Assembly: GCF_000190475.1 (NCBI RefSeq)
Contig: NZ_AEWH01000051.1
Coordinates: forward strand, 43,574 to 107,573
From: Ornithinibacillus scapharcae TW25
GTDB lineage: Bacteria > Bacillota > Bacilli > Bacillales > Amphibacillaceae
Reading direction: 5' to 3'
Length of the DNA stretch: 64,000 bases
The stretch's first letter is position 1. Each line of letters begins with the position of its first letter. The notes beneath the pieces were generated by a model. It ran no database searches and was not told the origin of the DNA. It was given only the letters and a program-made list of their open reading frames with translations. This document shows positions 51,195-60,751 of this stretch, one piece after another. Made by a program: the position numbers and the translations under genes.

Positions 51195-52666
51195 TTAATT
51201 TATTAATCTATTAATTGTTTGTATTAATCTTTCCCCTGAAGAGCTAAAATCCGGATAAGCTTTGGAAAGGAAATTATTTATTTGAATCCCGGCACTTTTA
51301 TCCACCTTAATGGTATTAAAGTATTCAATTACGATTTCCGCCAATCTTTGTGGGTCACTTTGAGTCATCTTGCCCAAGCCATCATAATATCCAGAGTACC
51401 CGGGAAATTTGTCTGTTAAGATGAATACTGGCTTTTTATGAAGCATCGCTTCCAGCCCGACTGTGGAAGAGTAAGCCACAACGCAATCAACGTTCGGTAT
51501 AATATCATATAGATTCCGCATGGACGAAAAGTGAATTGAAGGAAAATCTCTTATTAAATCATGATTATATTCTCTTGGATGATCCTTTATTAGTATGTTT
51601 ACATCCAGTTTTTCGGTAATACGTTTCAAGAAGATTCTCCAATCGTCAATGTTTTGCTTTCCTCTAAGGACTACCATTATTGTTTTCTTGTTATTATTTA
51701 TTCCTTCTTGTTTATTAAATTTTGTTCGAGTCATTTTAGGTCTTGTAAAAGCCTGGTCAAATCTTGGATGTCCGATGATTTCAATCGATTGTTCATGTGC
51801 ACCCGCAGTCATATACCAATCCTTCTCAAATTTCCCATATACCGCATCAATTGTTGCTATTTTAGGTAAATAACCAAACTCACTAGAGATGATACCATGC
51901 TGCATACAAATAGTCGGTATCCCCTTCTCAGCAGCAGCTATGGCGAGAATACGATTTAGAGCATGCGGATGTGATATCACAATACAGGAAACGGGAACCG
52001 TTTCTAAAAAGTTTTTGACCTTTGCGATACGATCTATTATTTGGGATATTTGTAGTAATAATTTTCTTTGGAAATGTGGATCCTTGTATAAGGGATGATG
52101 TTTAAACGATTCTAATATTTCTCTCGCTTTTTTTTGAACCTGGGCAATTACTTTTCCTGTGTTAATGTAATAGCTAGAAAGATAACCAATAGGTATATTA
52201 TTAATTCCTTTCGTAACTACTTTCTGTCGAAAAGTATCTTTATTTTGATGGATATTCGATCCAGTATTAACCTTTTTCTTCTTTTTTTTAGATTGGACAT
52301 TACCTTCCATTATTATCATCGTACTTGTTGGTTTAAAATAGTCGATAAACGTTTTCTCTGGGAATCTAAGTAGACTATCAACATGCAATACCACTTTTCC
52401 TTGTTTGTTTTTAACTAACGGTTTAGTATGCTCGTGAATAAAATTATTAAATACTGCTTGAACCTCTTTTTCTCTTTTATATTAATTTTTATATGTTGGG
52501 ACAACTGTTTATCGAATACTATTTCATTTAAGCCATTGTTGGTATCATGAACAAGACTATGATACGTGCAGAAATAGGGAATTGAAAAACTACTATACTT
52601 CAATCCCTTAAAATCATGAATAAAACTTAAGTATAAGGACCAATAATTCTTTTCTATAGTACTCAT
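51195..52666 (-). pseudogene. SpsB-like polysaccharide biosynthesis protein, copy 2, frameshifted
   Basis: The first frame (52415-52666) starts MSTIEKNYWSLYLSF, near-identical to copy 1. The frame changes at an A5 run near 52475, then continues VKNKQGKVVLHVDSLLRFPEKTF and AAEKGIPTICMQHG to 51195. The joined protein of about 490 residues is shorter than copy 1 (532) in the basic middle. Likely same role. Confidence 0.87.
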
Positions 52667-52831
52667 AGAATTCTCCTAACTAGCTGATATTTTCTTCGTT
52701 GTTCTGCCTTCATGGGAGAGCCCGATATGGATATACAGTTAATGGTTTATCACTTACAGAAATAAATGAGCCAGAATCTGGCCAAATTCAAGCTCACTGA
52801 TTTATTATCTATCCAATTCCAAACTTAACCC

Positions 52832-53827
52832 CTACAGTAGTTGTTCACTTAGTAGAAGTGATCGAAGTTCTTCTTTCGTTAGCGGGGTCTGCAAATGGGT
52901 ACCGTAATCAACAGGCTCAGCTTTTTTAGCATTAGGATAGGCATTCACGTCCCTACTCGGAATAATAAACATATCAGCTGTTTCCCAGGCCAAGCTTGCC
53001 TCTTCTTCCGTCATCAATTCTTCATATACTTTTTCTCCAATTCTTTTTCCAATTTCGTGTATATCAATTGTATTTTTATCCAACTTCTCCCTTTTACATA
53101 CTTCTTCCAGTACTACATCAGCTAGTACCCCTATTTTAATAACTGGCATTTTTAAGACGAAGGTTTCCCCGCCTATCGCTTTCTTCATTGCTTGAATGGT
53201 TAAGTTAGTTGCTTGTTCTAGCGTCATCATAAATCTAGTCATGGATGGATCGGTAATCGTTATTCTTTTCTCATGAACTATGCTATTTTTGAACAGTGGT
53301 ATTACGGAACCTCTAGAACCCATAACATTTCCAAAACGAACGCAGGCAAAGACGGTTTTTATGAATTCATTATGATTCGCTTGGGTGATTAATCGCTCAG
53401 CCACAAGTTTACTTGCCCCATAAGCGTTGGTCGGAGAAATAGCTTTGTCGGAGCTAGTAAATATCACTTTCTCCACCTTATGATTTATTGCAGCTTGGAT
53501 GACATGATGGGTCCCTAGTATATTGGTTTTTACTGCTTCTAAAGGATTAGATTCACTAAAATCAACATGTTTCATAGCTGCTAAATGAAATACATAGTCT
53601 ACGTTGCGCATCGCGCTGTTTACTGCATCATACTCTCGAACATCACCAATAATATAATGCAATCCATCATATTCCTTTAGTTTCTGCTGTAAGAGCTGTT
53701 GTTTATATTCATCTCGACTGAAAATACTAATCCTCTTTGGCATTTCAGGGAGAATAGTTTGAATAATGCTCTTCCCAATTGTACCTGTGCCACCAATTAT
53801 CAAAATATGTTTACCTCTAAAATACAT
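52832..53827 (-). CDS. pseB: PseB-type UDP-GlcNAc 4,6-dehydratase
   Basis: The 331-residue SDR has IIGGTGTIGKSII, HLAAMKHVDFSE, TSSDKAISPTNAYGASK and RFGNVMGSRGSVIPLF, the PseB/FlaA1-short pattern. It starts the pseudaminic-type pathway. The remaining pse genes lie about 15 kb away at 33.6-38.2 kb, on the same strand. SpsM of B. subtilis is in this family. Confidence 0.92.
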   Translation of the reverse strand: MYFRGKHILIIGGTGTIGKSIIQTILPEMPKRISIFSRDEYKQQLLQQKLKEYDGLHYIIGDVREYDAVNSAMRNVDYVFHLAAMKHVDFSESNPLEAVKTNILGTHHVIQAAINHKVEKVIFTSSDKAISPTNAYGASKLVAERLITQANHNEFIKTVFACVRFGNVMGSRGSVIPLFKNSIVHEKRITITDPSMTRFMMTLEQATNLTIQAMKKAIGGETFVLKMPVIKIGVLADVVLEEVCKREKLDKNTIDIHEIGKRIGEKVYEELMTEEEASLAWETADMFIIPSRDVNAYPNAKKAEPVDYGTHLQTPLTKEELRSLLLSEQLL

Positions 53828-53959
53828 ATCGATTCCTCTTTCCCTATAGTCATTATGTCAGGAGGAGCTTTACTTCTATATGTATATTAGCAACAAGATA
53901 TTTCGTTATAGACCACAGCCTACATAATCCACCTAATTTTGAAGGTTGTATAAAAAATA

Positions 53960-53990
53960 AAAAACACTCTACTTTTATCGTAGAATGTTT
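53960..53990 (-). terminator. Terminator of the 53991-55220 gene
   Basis: On the minus strand AACATTCTAC pairs with GTAGAGTGTT with one mismatch, followed by TTTTATTTTTT. It begins at the stop codon. Confidence 0.8.
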
Positions 53991-55220
53991 TTATAGTGCT
54001 TTTATTTTAAATAGGTTTTGACCTATTGGTACAATCTCTAATTCATTCAGACTACCTTCAATACCGTCTAGGAGAGAAAAGAAATCTTCAATCTCTTGCT
54101 TCGTCAATGAAAAGCGCCTTTTTCTCATTGATTTAGTTAAGACTCCGCGATCAATAACAAACCTACCAGAAATGTCTCTCGTTGGAATCGCTATATCGTC
54201 AAATGCCTCAATAATCGAATGATAGGCGTACTTGTCTTTTTGCCAATAACAATATAAATCCAACACCTCGGGTTTAGGCATTGTATAGGCCTGGTTATTT
54301 ATTTGCTCTATTGCCTTACAGACCTCGTTAATTGTACTAGCCCTGATGCCCAATTGATTGGGAATCTCTAGTTTAGTTTCCTTAGTTGGAATGTACGAAA
54401 TAACCGGTTTATCAAGATAATAACCTTCAATGGCAGATGTACATCCATTGTGGATGATAACCTTGGCAGCCATTAACCATTTTACAATATTTCCTTCATG
54501 AATTACTCTAACATTTTTTTCATTCGAGAAGATTTTATGATAAGATCGTATATCCTCACCGGGATGTGGACGAAGAATAAACGTTTCATTTGGAAATCGT
54601 TCGGAGAGTTCTTTGATTAAATCAATAAAATAATAATATAGTTGTTTAATATACTTATAATAGGGGGTATCCATCTTTCCTCTAGCGTTATTGTATTGTG
54701 TAAATCTCGTATTAATTAATATAAAATCCCCATACTTATTTCGTAGTAATTGTGCTTCCTTATTATAAATCTGTTTATATTTTGGTGTTAACAAATCAAA
54801 TCGTGGATTCCCGACAATAACGCACTTTTTAGCTAAGTCTGGATATGCCTTCGATATTACTTCGTACTGATTGGGTCCCCAGCAAAATTCCTTCGTGACT
54901 AACTGTAGCATATTTTTGAGCATTCTATCCTGTAGATACATGGTATCCTTTATCAATAACCCTTCCTCGTCAAGTTCCACTATTCGGTGTCCGTTCTGAC
55001 TCGCCCTTGTTAAAACCCGTTTTCTAAAACCATGTGGGTAACCTTTTGAGTAAAAGATCCCTTTAGGCAATTTATCGGCAGCATTTTCCACCATATAGTG
55101 GTCCCCAATGATCACTATATACCCCTCTCTAGCCGCATAGTAAGCTACTAGCAGCTTCGCATCTCTCTCTCTAACTTTCACTTCAATCGGTATATATAGC
55201 CAGCCTTTATACTCCCCCAA
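53991..55220 (-). CDS. Surface carbohydrate biosynthesis protein, GT-B-like
   Basis: The 409-residue protein opens with WLYIPIEVKVRERDAKLLVAYYAAREGY, typical of 'surface carbohydrate biosynthesis' proteins. Its C-terminal half has a RPHPGEDIRSYH and NGCTSAIEGYYLDKPVISY motif, as in GT-B transferases of KpsS/CDP-glycerol type. It may transfer a surface sugar. Its TTG start lies 15 bases past the previous gene. Confidence 0.78.
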   Translation of the reverse strand: MGEYKGWLYIPIEVKVRERDAKLLVAYYAAREGYIVIIGDHYMVENAADKLPKGIFYSKGYPHGFRKRVLTRASQNGHRIVELDEEGLLIKDTMYLQDRMLKNMLQLVTKEFCWGPNQYEVISKAYPDLAKKCVIVGNPRFDLLTPKYKQIYNKEAQLLRNKYGDFILINTRFTQYNNARGKMDTPYYKYIKQLYYYFIDLIKELSERFPNETFILRPHPGEDIRSYHKIFSNEKNVRVIHEGNIVKWLMAAKVIIHNGCTSAIEGYYLDKPVISYIPTKETKLEIPNQLGIRASTINEVCKAIEQINNQAYTMPKPEVLDLYCYWQKDKYAYHSIIEAFDDIAIPTRDISGRFVIDRGVLTKSMRKRRFSLTKQEIEDFFSLLDGIEGSLNELEIVPIGQNLFKIKAL

Positions 55221-55235
55221 CTCACCCTCAACCCT

Positions 55236-55538
55236 TCACTCAGATTTATTTAATTTATCCTTTAACATCTGAATAATCTCCTCAAATGCATTTTTATTGT
55301 CCTGTTTCAATTGTTCAAAATCGGGAGAATCATTTTGAATGTCAGAGGTTATTGTCTGTGGTTGGTTATCACCTTTTATAAATAAATACAATAACAGTAA
55401 GTTAATTGTCTGGTTATCTAAAAATATGAAACTAGCATTATTCTCCATCTTCGGTTCCGCCTTTAATAGTTGCTGTACCTGCTCTTGTAGGTATTGATCT
55501 ACTAACTTTTTGATGGTTATTTCATTTTGGTTTTCCAT
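55236..55538 (-). CDS. Hypothetical acidic protein
   Basis: The 100-residue protein is hydrophilic with predicted helices at both ends (ITIKKLVDQYLQEQVQQLLKAE; FEEIIQMLKDKLNKSE). Five bases separate it from the next gene upstream, so it is co-transcribed with the coat-like genes. I do not recognise it. Confidence 0.65.
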   Translation of the reverse strand: MENQNEITIKKLVDQYLQEQVQQLLKAEPKMENNASFIFLDNQTINLLLLYLFIKGDNQPQTITSDIQNDSPDFEQLKQDNKNAFEEIIQMLKDKLNKSE

Positions 55539-55543
55539 ACGTA

Positions 55544-56092
55544 CTATCGTCCCCTTTCATTCGTTCCTCTTAGATGAATATCGTTTAAAGAATTCGAACC
55601 TTCCTTTAACTCGTCTCCGTAGACAAAACCATTTACACGAAATGTATAAGATAAATCTGATTTCCATTTTAGTTGGAAATTAGGAAATGAAATGGTCGAA
55701 CCCGCATCTAAGGATTGGATTTCATTAGGTCGTAACCAATACTCATGTTTCTCCTTTGAGTCATTTATCCTTTCCCAAGCCTGTGACATTTTTTTCTTCT
55801 GTATTGAATCCTGATATACATATTTTCCAGAAAAATCAAAGTCATTTTCAGATTCAATTCGAATACAGATGAAAGGATTATTCAATACGTGCGTTCCCAC
55901 ATTGCGAATATGAAAACTTCCGATACAGAAACTATCAAATCCACCGGTATGGGAGATATTTAAGGAATGGGTAAAATAGCTGATTATCTGCAAGTTATTT
56001 GGAGGATTGATATTCTGTACTAAACGGTTTATCTCTTTAATATAATCACGATTCATCTTTTTCCATTCTTCATACTTCTCCATTGCCGACAA
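55544..56092 (-). CDS. Hypothetical protein with beta-rich fold
   Basis: The 182-residue protein has a helical N terminus (EKYEEWKKMNRDYIKEINRLVQ) and beta-like strands (DSFCIGSFHIRNVGTHVLNNPFICIRI, ISFPNFQLKW). Start is TTG at 56092 after GGAGG, or ATG at 56083. It lies between a coat-like gene and sugar genes, suggesting a spore-surface role, not shown. Confidence 0.65.
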   Translation of the reverse strand: MSAMEKYEEWKKMNRDYIKEINRLVQNINPPNNLQIISYFTHSLNISHTGGFDSFCIGSFHIRNVGTHVLNNPFICIRIESENDFDFSGKYVYQDSIQKKKMSQAWERINDSKEKHEYWLRPNEIQSLDAGSTISFPNFQLKWKSDLSYTFRVNGFVYGDELKEGSNSLNDIHLRGTNERGR

Positions 56093-56142
56093 TACACCTC
56101 CAGTAGATAGGACCGTTCTCGATCTTTCTTTGCATAAAAATA

Positions 56143-56166
56143 AAAGAGAGGAATTCTCCTCTCTTT
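56143..56166 (-). terminator. Terminator of the coat-like gene
   Basis: AAAGAGAGGA-ATTC-TCCTCTCTTT is a perfect palindrome. On the minus strand TTTTATTTTTAT follows. It lies 15 bases past the stop of the coat-like gene. Confidence 0.88.
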
Positions 56167-56180
56167 CAACTTATGCAACA

Positions 56181-56885
56181 CTATTCTGCTGTATTACCGG
56201 TTTGCCTATTACCACCAACATCAAATGCATTTGGGAAAACCACTGGGCATTGTGGTGGGATAGTAGGTGCAGGGCAAGGTGGGAATGGAAGAATATCCCT
56301 TGGTTGACAGAACTCAGCCACAATTTCTAATGTTACATCAAAAGTGGATTGGATGCTTTGGCATAATCGTACGTTCACAGTTACATCAAGTACGTCAACA
56401 TCTGTTGTTGTACCAGCATCACATACAGCTGTACAAACAAAGCAATTTAGGTCTGTGAATGTGACATCAATATCTGTTCCTTCCGGTGCGCAAAGAATTA
56501 CTTGCTCACAACGCGAAAATCCCATTGTTCCTACTTCGACTGTCGCTCCACCTAGTTCTGGAATTAAATTGACAAATATCGTAACATCAAAGTTCTTGCG
56601 GATGTTCACAATTTGTAATGTAACCTCGGCACCATCTACAACGAATTCTTGATTCACGCGATCAAGAATATCAATTGGGTTGACCGGATCTGGTTCAACT
56701 GTACAGGTTACAGAATTGATGTCGATATCATCACACTCTAACTGAACGCCAGTAATAGGGTTTACAGGTAATGGTAAATCATCTAGAGATAAATCGAAAG
56801 TTGCTTCGTTTAATATCCAGTCATATACCTTCTCCGTATTAATACAGAGTAATTCCTGCCCTCCTGATAAGTTTCCTGCTTTCAT
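56181..56885 (-). CDS. Cysteine-rich spore-coat-like protein
   Basis: The 234-residue protein has no signal peptide, about ten Cys, and repeated beta strands rich in Val, Thr, Asp. Pairs of strands such as ITVQLECDDIDINSVTCTVEP-like recur, and the tail is proline-rich (LPFPPCPAPTIPPQCPVVFP). N-terminal CINTEKVYDWI resembles coat/exosporium proteins. A sigma-K promoter lies before it. GGAGGTG precedes the start. It is a candidate carrier of the surface sugars made nearby. Confidence 0.7.
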   Translation of the reverse strand: MKAGNLSGGQELLCINTEKVYDWILNEATFDLSLDDLPLPVNPITGVQLECDDIDINSVTCTVEPDPVNPIDILDRVNQEFVVDGAEVTLQIVNIRKNFDVTIFVNLIPELGGATVEVGTMGFSRCEQVILCAPEGTDIDVTFTDLNCFVCTAVCDAGTTTDVDVLDVTVNVRLCQSIQSTFDVTLEIVAEFCQPRDILPFPPCPAPTIPPQCPVVFPNAFDVGGNRQTGNTAE

Positions 56886-56925
56886 TAAGAAAACACCTCC
56901 AAATAAAATTCAATCTTTACACTGA

Positions 56926-56954
56926 TAACCTATGACAATGTATGGCAAATGGTT
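56926..56954 (-). promoter_or_regulatory. Candidate sigma-K promoter for the coat-like gene
   Basis: On the minus strand CATAGGTTA (56926-56934) matches the CATAnnnTA -10 exactly, with AC (56952-56953) 17 bases upstream. It lies about 40 bases before the ATG. Confidence 0.65.
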
Positions 56955-57131
56955 TGATTAAATAGCCTTTTTAACATGATATTTAGGAAAATAGGTGCAT
57001 ATCTTAAATAGTGGTAAATTTTAAGTCATCTATCTAATCATATCTGTGTCAAACATCTATTTGTATTGGTTTTGTAACCATTTGTACATATATAAATAAA
57101 CTATTATTGAGCAGTCAGAAGGGTGACAAAT

Positions 57132-58208
57132 ATGTATCAATTTAAATTATTTAATGTTAGTGAAATTGATCAATTAAAGCAAGAACTGGAGGAGTATAAA
57201 CAAGAACTAGCGTTTATTAATTCCAATAATAAACCTATTAAGTATTCGGAATTACGTCAGGATATTTATCATTTAGAAAGAAAATATTCAATGGTAAAAG
57301 GAGAATTAAAGCGTATGGAAATGCAATACGAGGAGCATATCAATCGTTATGAAAATCAAGCACAACATATAAACTCTAGAATAAATTCTATTGATGCCTC
57401 TATTAATCAACTAAAACAGGATATTTCTTATATTAAAGACGAAGTAAAAGGCCTTCCCTTTCAAGAACTTATTAACAAGATAGATCAAGTTATTGAACAT
57501 ACTGATGCTAATCTCTCAAAGGTAAAAAGTAGCATAGCCAATCAGGACTACACCTTTTCACAAATTAAAGAACAACTTACGCCAAAAGAAATATCACAAA
57601 AATCACAAAATGCCTCCCCTCAATCAGAATACCGTCGGGTTCAGAATATATTACAATCCATCACAACAGCCAAAGGTGCACCACTCCAAAATAATAAAAC
57701 AATAAGAAATAGACCAGTCCCAACAACTAGAGCCGGTATGAACAAAGTATCCTATCACTCCAATAGCAATGTTGGGAATAACACCGTCTCCGTAACCCAA
57801 GGTGGTAAAAGTTTTATTAATTCCCAATTTGAATTCAACAAGAATATTATCACGAAAAGACCATCACCACCACGCAAACAAGAGGTTATAAAGGAGCAAG
57901 AGATTATAAAAGAACAAAAGGAGCAAAATAATGTAACACCTAGACCCAATATTCCAGAAACAGTAGAAGCCCCGACTGTTCAATCAAATCCGACAGAAAA
58001 AGTTGAACCAGAAATCGTCGTCGAAAATCCCAAAACGGAAATTCCTTCGGTAACAAATACAATGAAAGCAAATCAAACAGATCTTACTCCAGTACAACCC
58101 GAAAAATTCAACACAGATGAAGAGCGAGAAAATAAACCTTCACAAGAAACAGTTAAAAACGAGTCATCCAAACGATCTTCGTTTTTCTCTTTCTTCAAGA
58201 CAAAGTGA
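57132..58208 (+). CDS. Coiled-coil protein with disordered tail
   Basis: The 358-residue protein has a helical coiled coil from about residue 8 to 150 (DQLKQELEEYKQELAF, ISYIKDEVKGLPF), then a disordered stretch rich in Gln, Asn, Thr, Pro and Glu, with KEQEIIKEQKEQ repeats, ending KRSSFFSFFKTK. There is no membrane segment. The ATG at 57132 follows AGAAGGGTG. Directly followed by a JAMM protease. I do not recognise it. Confidence 0.7.
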   Translation: MYQFKLFNVSEIDQLKQELEEYKQELAFINSNNKPIKYSELRQDIYHLERKYSMVKGELKRMEMQYEEHINRYENQAQHINSRINSIDASINQLKQDISYIKDEVKGLPFQELINKIDQVIEHTDANLSKVKSSIANQDYTFSQIKEQLTPKEISQKSQNASPQSEYRRVQNILQSITTAKGAPLQNNKTIRNRPVPTTRAGMNKVSYHSNSNVGNNTVSVTQGGKSFINSQFEFNKNIITKRPSPPRKQEVIKEQEIIKEQKEQNNVTPRPNIPETVEAPTVQSNPTEKVEPEIVVENPKTEIPSVTNTMKANQTDLTPVQPEKFNTDEERENKPSQETVKNESSKRSSFFSFFKTK

Positions 58209-58209
58209 T

Positions 58210-58611
58210 ATGAAGGCGCATCTAATCCCACAAGAACTTTATTATCAATTACTCCAGAATTGTAAAGATGAGCTACCATATGAAGCTTGCGGATTATTAA
58301 CAGGAACACAGAACCTTATTCGATCCATTTGGCCGTTAAAAAACGAGTTAAAGTCATCTAATCGATTTTTTGTTCATCAGGATCAAGTACAAAAAACACT
58401 TGAAACCATCAGTAGCCTAAACCAGCAAGTGAAAGCAATTTACCATACTCACCCAAATACGGAGGCCATCCCTTCTAGTATCGATATCGCTAACCATATC
58501 AATCAGGAAGTAGGGATGGTTATCATTTCTTATAAGTCTTCAGAGCCAATCATGAAGTGGTATAAAATTGATGGTTTGAACTATACGGATTGCCCTTTTG
58601 TTGTTTTATAG
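58210..58611 (+). CDS. JAMM/MPN+ metalloprotease
   Basis: The 133-residue protein has the complete JAMM motif: Glu25 in YEACGLLTG, His79 and His81 in HTHP, Ser89 and Asp92 (HxHx7SxxD). JAMM enzymes cut isopeptide or peptide bonds with zinc. Bacterial members process sulfur-carrier proteins or peptides. It starts two bases after the coiled-coil gene, so they are coupled. Confidence 0.88.
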   Translation: MKAHLIPQELYYQLLQNCKDELPYEACGLLTGTQNLIRSIWPLKNELKSSNRFFVHQDQVQKTLETISSLNQQVKAIYHTHPNTEAIPSSIDIANHINQEVGMVIISYKSSEPIMKWYKIDGLNYTDCPFVVL

Positions 58612-58682
58612 AAATATCCGTCCATTCCTTCCCTTCAAAAAGGAAATATATTATAGCAAACAAAGAAGGGAGAACGAGTAGT

Positions 58683-58826
58683 ATGAAGGCTACCAATAGT
58701 ATTAAAACAAAGAACCAAAGCTCAAGGCGTCCAATAGTTATTCGTGGTCAACAGCTAAGGAAATCGCCAACTATCAGAACAAAGGGTTGTGGGTGTGGTT
58801 GGAAGGCATACGGGAGTCAAAATTAA
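58683..58826 (+). CDS. 47-residue basic peptide with GCGCG motif
   Basis: Ser, Lys, Arg and Thr fill the first 33 residues (MKATNSIKTKNQSSRR...), followed by KGCGCGWKAYGSQN. There is no signal peptide. GAAGGGAG lies before the ATG. It follows the JAMM gene by about 70 bases. It could be a coat peptide or the protease's substrate; both are inference. Confidence 0.6.
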   Translation: MKATNSIKTKNQSSRRPIVIRGQQLRKSPTIRTKGCGCGWKAYGSQN

Positions 58827-58954
58827 CTTTTCACCTTGAGGCTACCGAAACGCTTAGCCATTCTTATTAGGAAAACTCGCATTTGCTTGTCCTTTTGCGA
58901 TAGCGTTAGTTTTAATTATGCAGGCGAGGTAGGATTACTATCTTAATCTGTTAA

Positions 58955-58980
58955 AAAAGGCGCTTTCTCTAGCGCCTTTT
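58955..58980 (+). terminator. Intrinsic terminator
   Basis: AAAAGGCGC-TTTCTCTA-GCGCCTTTT followed by ATTATT. It ends the coiled-coil/JAMM/peptide unit. Confidence 0.88.
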
Positions 58981-59102
58981 ATTATTCTAATTTTGTGTTG
59001 CGTTAGGACAACTCTTCATTATCCATATTCGATAGTATCCATCATCATTTTATGAAGTATATCCAACCATCTAAACTTTTTTTGAAGCGTTTATTGACTG
59101 AT

Positions 59103-59121
59103 GGGACAAGGGACCTGTCCC
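59103..59121. repeat. REP-like palindrome
   Basis: GGGACA-AGGGACC-TGTCCC is a pattern frequently scattered in Bacillaceae genomes near small repeats. One copy here. Confidence 0.4.
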
Positions 59122-59140
59122 CATGTCTCAAAAAAAGGTA

Positions 59141-59169
59141 TTGCTATATTTACTTAGTTCTTATATGAT
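59141..59169 (+). promoter_or_regulatory. Sigma-A promoter of the T-box transcript
   Basis: TTGCTA (59141-59146), 17 bases, TATGAT (59164-59169), just before the T-box leader. Confidence 0.7.
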
Positions 59170-59189
59170 AGTGTATAAATTTATAGATT

Positions 59190-59438
59190 TTCTTAAAGGC
59201 GTTTGTAGAGGACATGGATTATTTTTACGGTTTAACAGAGAGGGAAGGTTAGCTGAGAGCTTCCTAAATGACGGGAAATAATTTACCACCTTGTAGCTGT
59301 ATTGGGGAAATGTTAGTAACCAGTACCGTATTTGCTGCGTTAAAGCAACTGAAGCCAAAAGTTACGTAACTTATGGAAATTTGGGTGGAACCACGGGTAA
59401 CACACTCGTCCCTTTCTAGGGATGGGTGTGTTTTTTAT
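59190..59438 (+). promoter_or_regulatory. T-box riboswitch, probable threonine specifier
   Basis: The T-box sequence GGGTGGAACCACGGG (59383-59397) is clear, followed by a terminator (ACACACTCGTCCC / GGGATGGGTGTGT, then TTTTTT). Stem I has the AGAGAG motif near 59238 and ATTATTT/AAATAAT pairing (59218/59276). The likely specifier loop shows ACC (59285-59287), a Thr codon. Uncharged tRNA binding would stop termination and raise transporter expression. Confidence 0.88.
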
Positions 59439-59542
59439 ATATAAGGAGAACATCTAACACCAGAAAAGGAGGTATAGATAGGAAGTCTATTTTACAGTTT
59501 TAATTTGTATTATATAAACTAAACGAAATAGGAGGGGAAGAA

Positions 59543-60751
59543 ATGAAAAAGCTACTACTTAGTTGGAACAATATTAGCTTAGTGAAACGAATTATTATTG
59601 GATTAATCATTGGGATAGTTTTAGCTCTCACTATTCCAGAGACAGCCAGTTGGGTTTCCATCTTTGGGTCGTTATTTGTAGGTGCTCTAAAAGCAGTTGC
59701 ACCAATACTTGTCTTTGTAATTGTCATCCACGCCATTTCTAGACATAAAAAAGGGAACAAGACTAATTTGAAATCTATTATTCTGTTATATGCCTTAGGT
59801 ACGTTTCTAGCCGGATTAACCGGAGTTATTGCTAGCTTCTTATTTCCAGTTACACTATCACTCACTGCAGGTGCTGAAGATTTGACACCTCCTAGCGGCA
59901 TAGTAGAAGTAATCGAAACATTATTATTTAATATCGTTGATAACCCAATTAATGCTCTACTGAATGCAAACTATATTGGCATTTTAACTTGGGCTATCCT
60001 AATCGGAATAGCATTAAGAAGTGCAGCAGATACAACTAAAACTATGGTAGAGAATCTTTCTAATGCCATATCTGTAATCGTAAAATGGGTAATCAACCTA
60101 GCTCCAATCGGCATCATGGGGTTAGTATTTGATGCGATTGCAACAAGCGGTTTATCTGCTCTATTAGACTATGGAAAGTTACTGGTTGTTTTATTAGGAT
60201 GTATGCTCTTTGTAGCACTTATTGTTAATCCATTAATTGTATTTTCTTTCATTCGAAGAAATCCGTATCCACTAGTTTTAACTTGCCTAAAAGACAGTGG
60301 TATTACAGCATTCTTCACCCGTAGTTCAGCGGCAAACATACCTGTCAATATGAATCTCGCTGAACGACTAGGACTAAATAAAAACACATATTCCGTTTCC
60401 ATCCCACTTGGGGCAACTATTAACATGGCAGGAGCCGCTGTAACCATTTCAGTCCTAACGCTAGCAGCCGTTCATACACTTGGCGTCGAAGTCGATATAC
60501 CAACTGCAGTTATTCTAGTCGTCCTATCAGCAGTATCTGCTGCAGGTGCTTCTGGCGTTGCCGGTGGATCCCTACTACTAATCCCACTAGCATGTAGCTT
60601 ATTTGGAATATCCAATGACGTAGCCATGCAAGTAGTCGGAGTAGGATTCATCATTGGAGTACTACAAGACTCATGCGAAACAGCACTAAACTCATCATCA
60701 GACGTCTTATTTACTGCGACTGCAGAGTATGCGAAAAAAGAAAAAGCATAG
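59543..60751 (+). CDS. sstT: Serine/threonine:sodium symporter
   Basis: The 402-residue protein has 8 or more membrane segments and the DAACS pattern, with the SstT-type serine-rich loop ([11 protein letters not shown]), and [36 protein letters not shown]. It imports Ser/Thr with Na+. The T-box makes it respond to tRNA charging. AGGAGGGG precedes the ATG. Confidence 0.94.
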   Translation: MKKLLLSWNNISLVKRIIIGLIIGIVLALTIPETASWVSIFGSLFVGALKAVAPILVFVIVIHAISRHKKGNKTNLKSIILLYALGTFLAGLTGVIASFLFPVTLSLTAGAEDLTPPSGIVEVIETLLFNIVDNPINALLNANYIGILTWAILIGIALRSAADTTKTMVENLSNAISVIVKWVINLAPIGIMGLVFDAIATSGLSALLDYGKLLVVLLGCMLFVALIVNPLIVFSFIRRNPYPLVLTCLKDSGITAFFTRSSAANIPVNMNLAERLGLNKNTYSVSIPLGATINMAGAAVTISVLTLAAVHTLGVEVDIPTAVILVVLSAVSAAGASGVAGGSLLLIPLACSLFGISNDVAMQVVGVGFIIGVLQDSCETALNSSSDVLFTATAEYAKKEKA

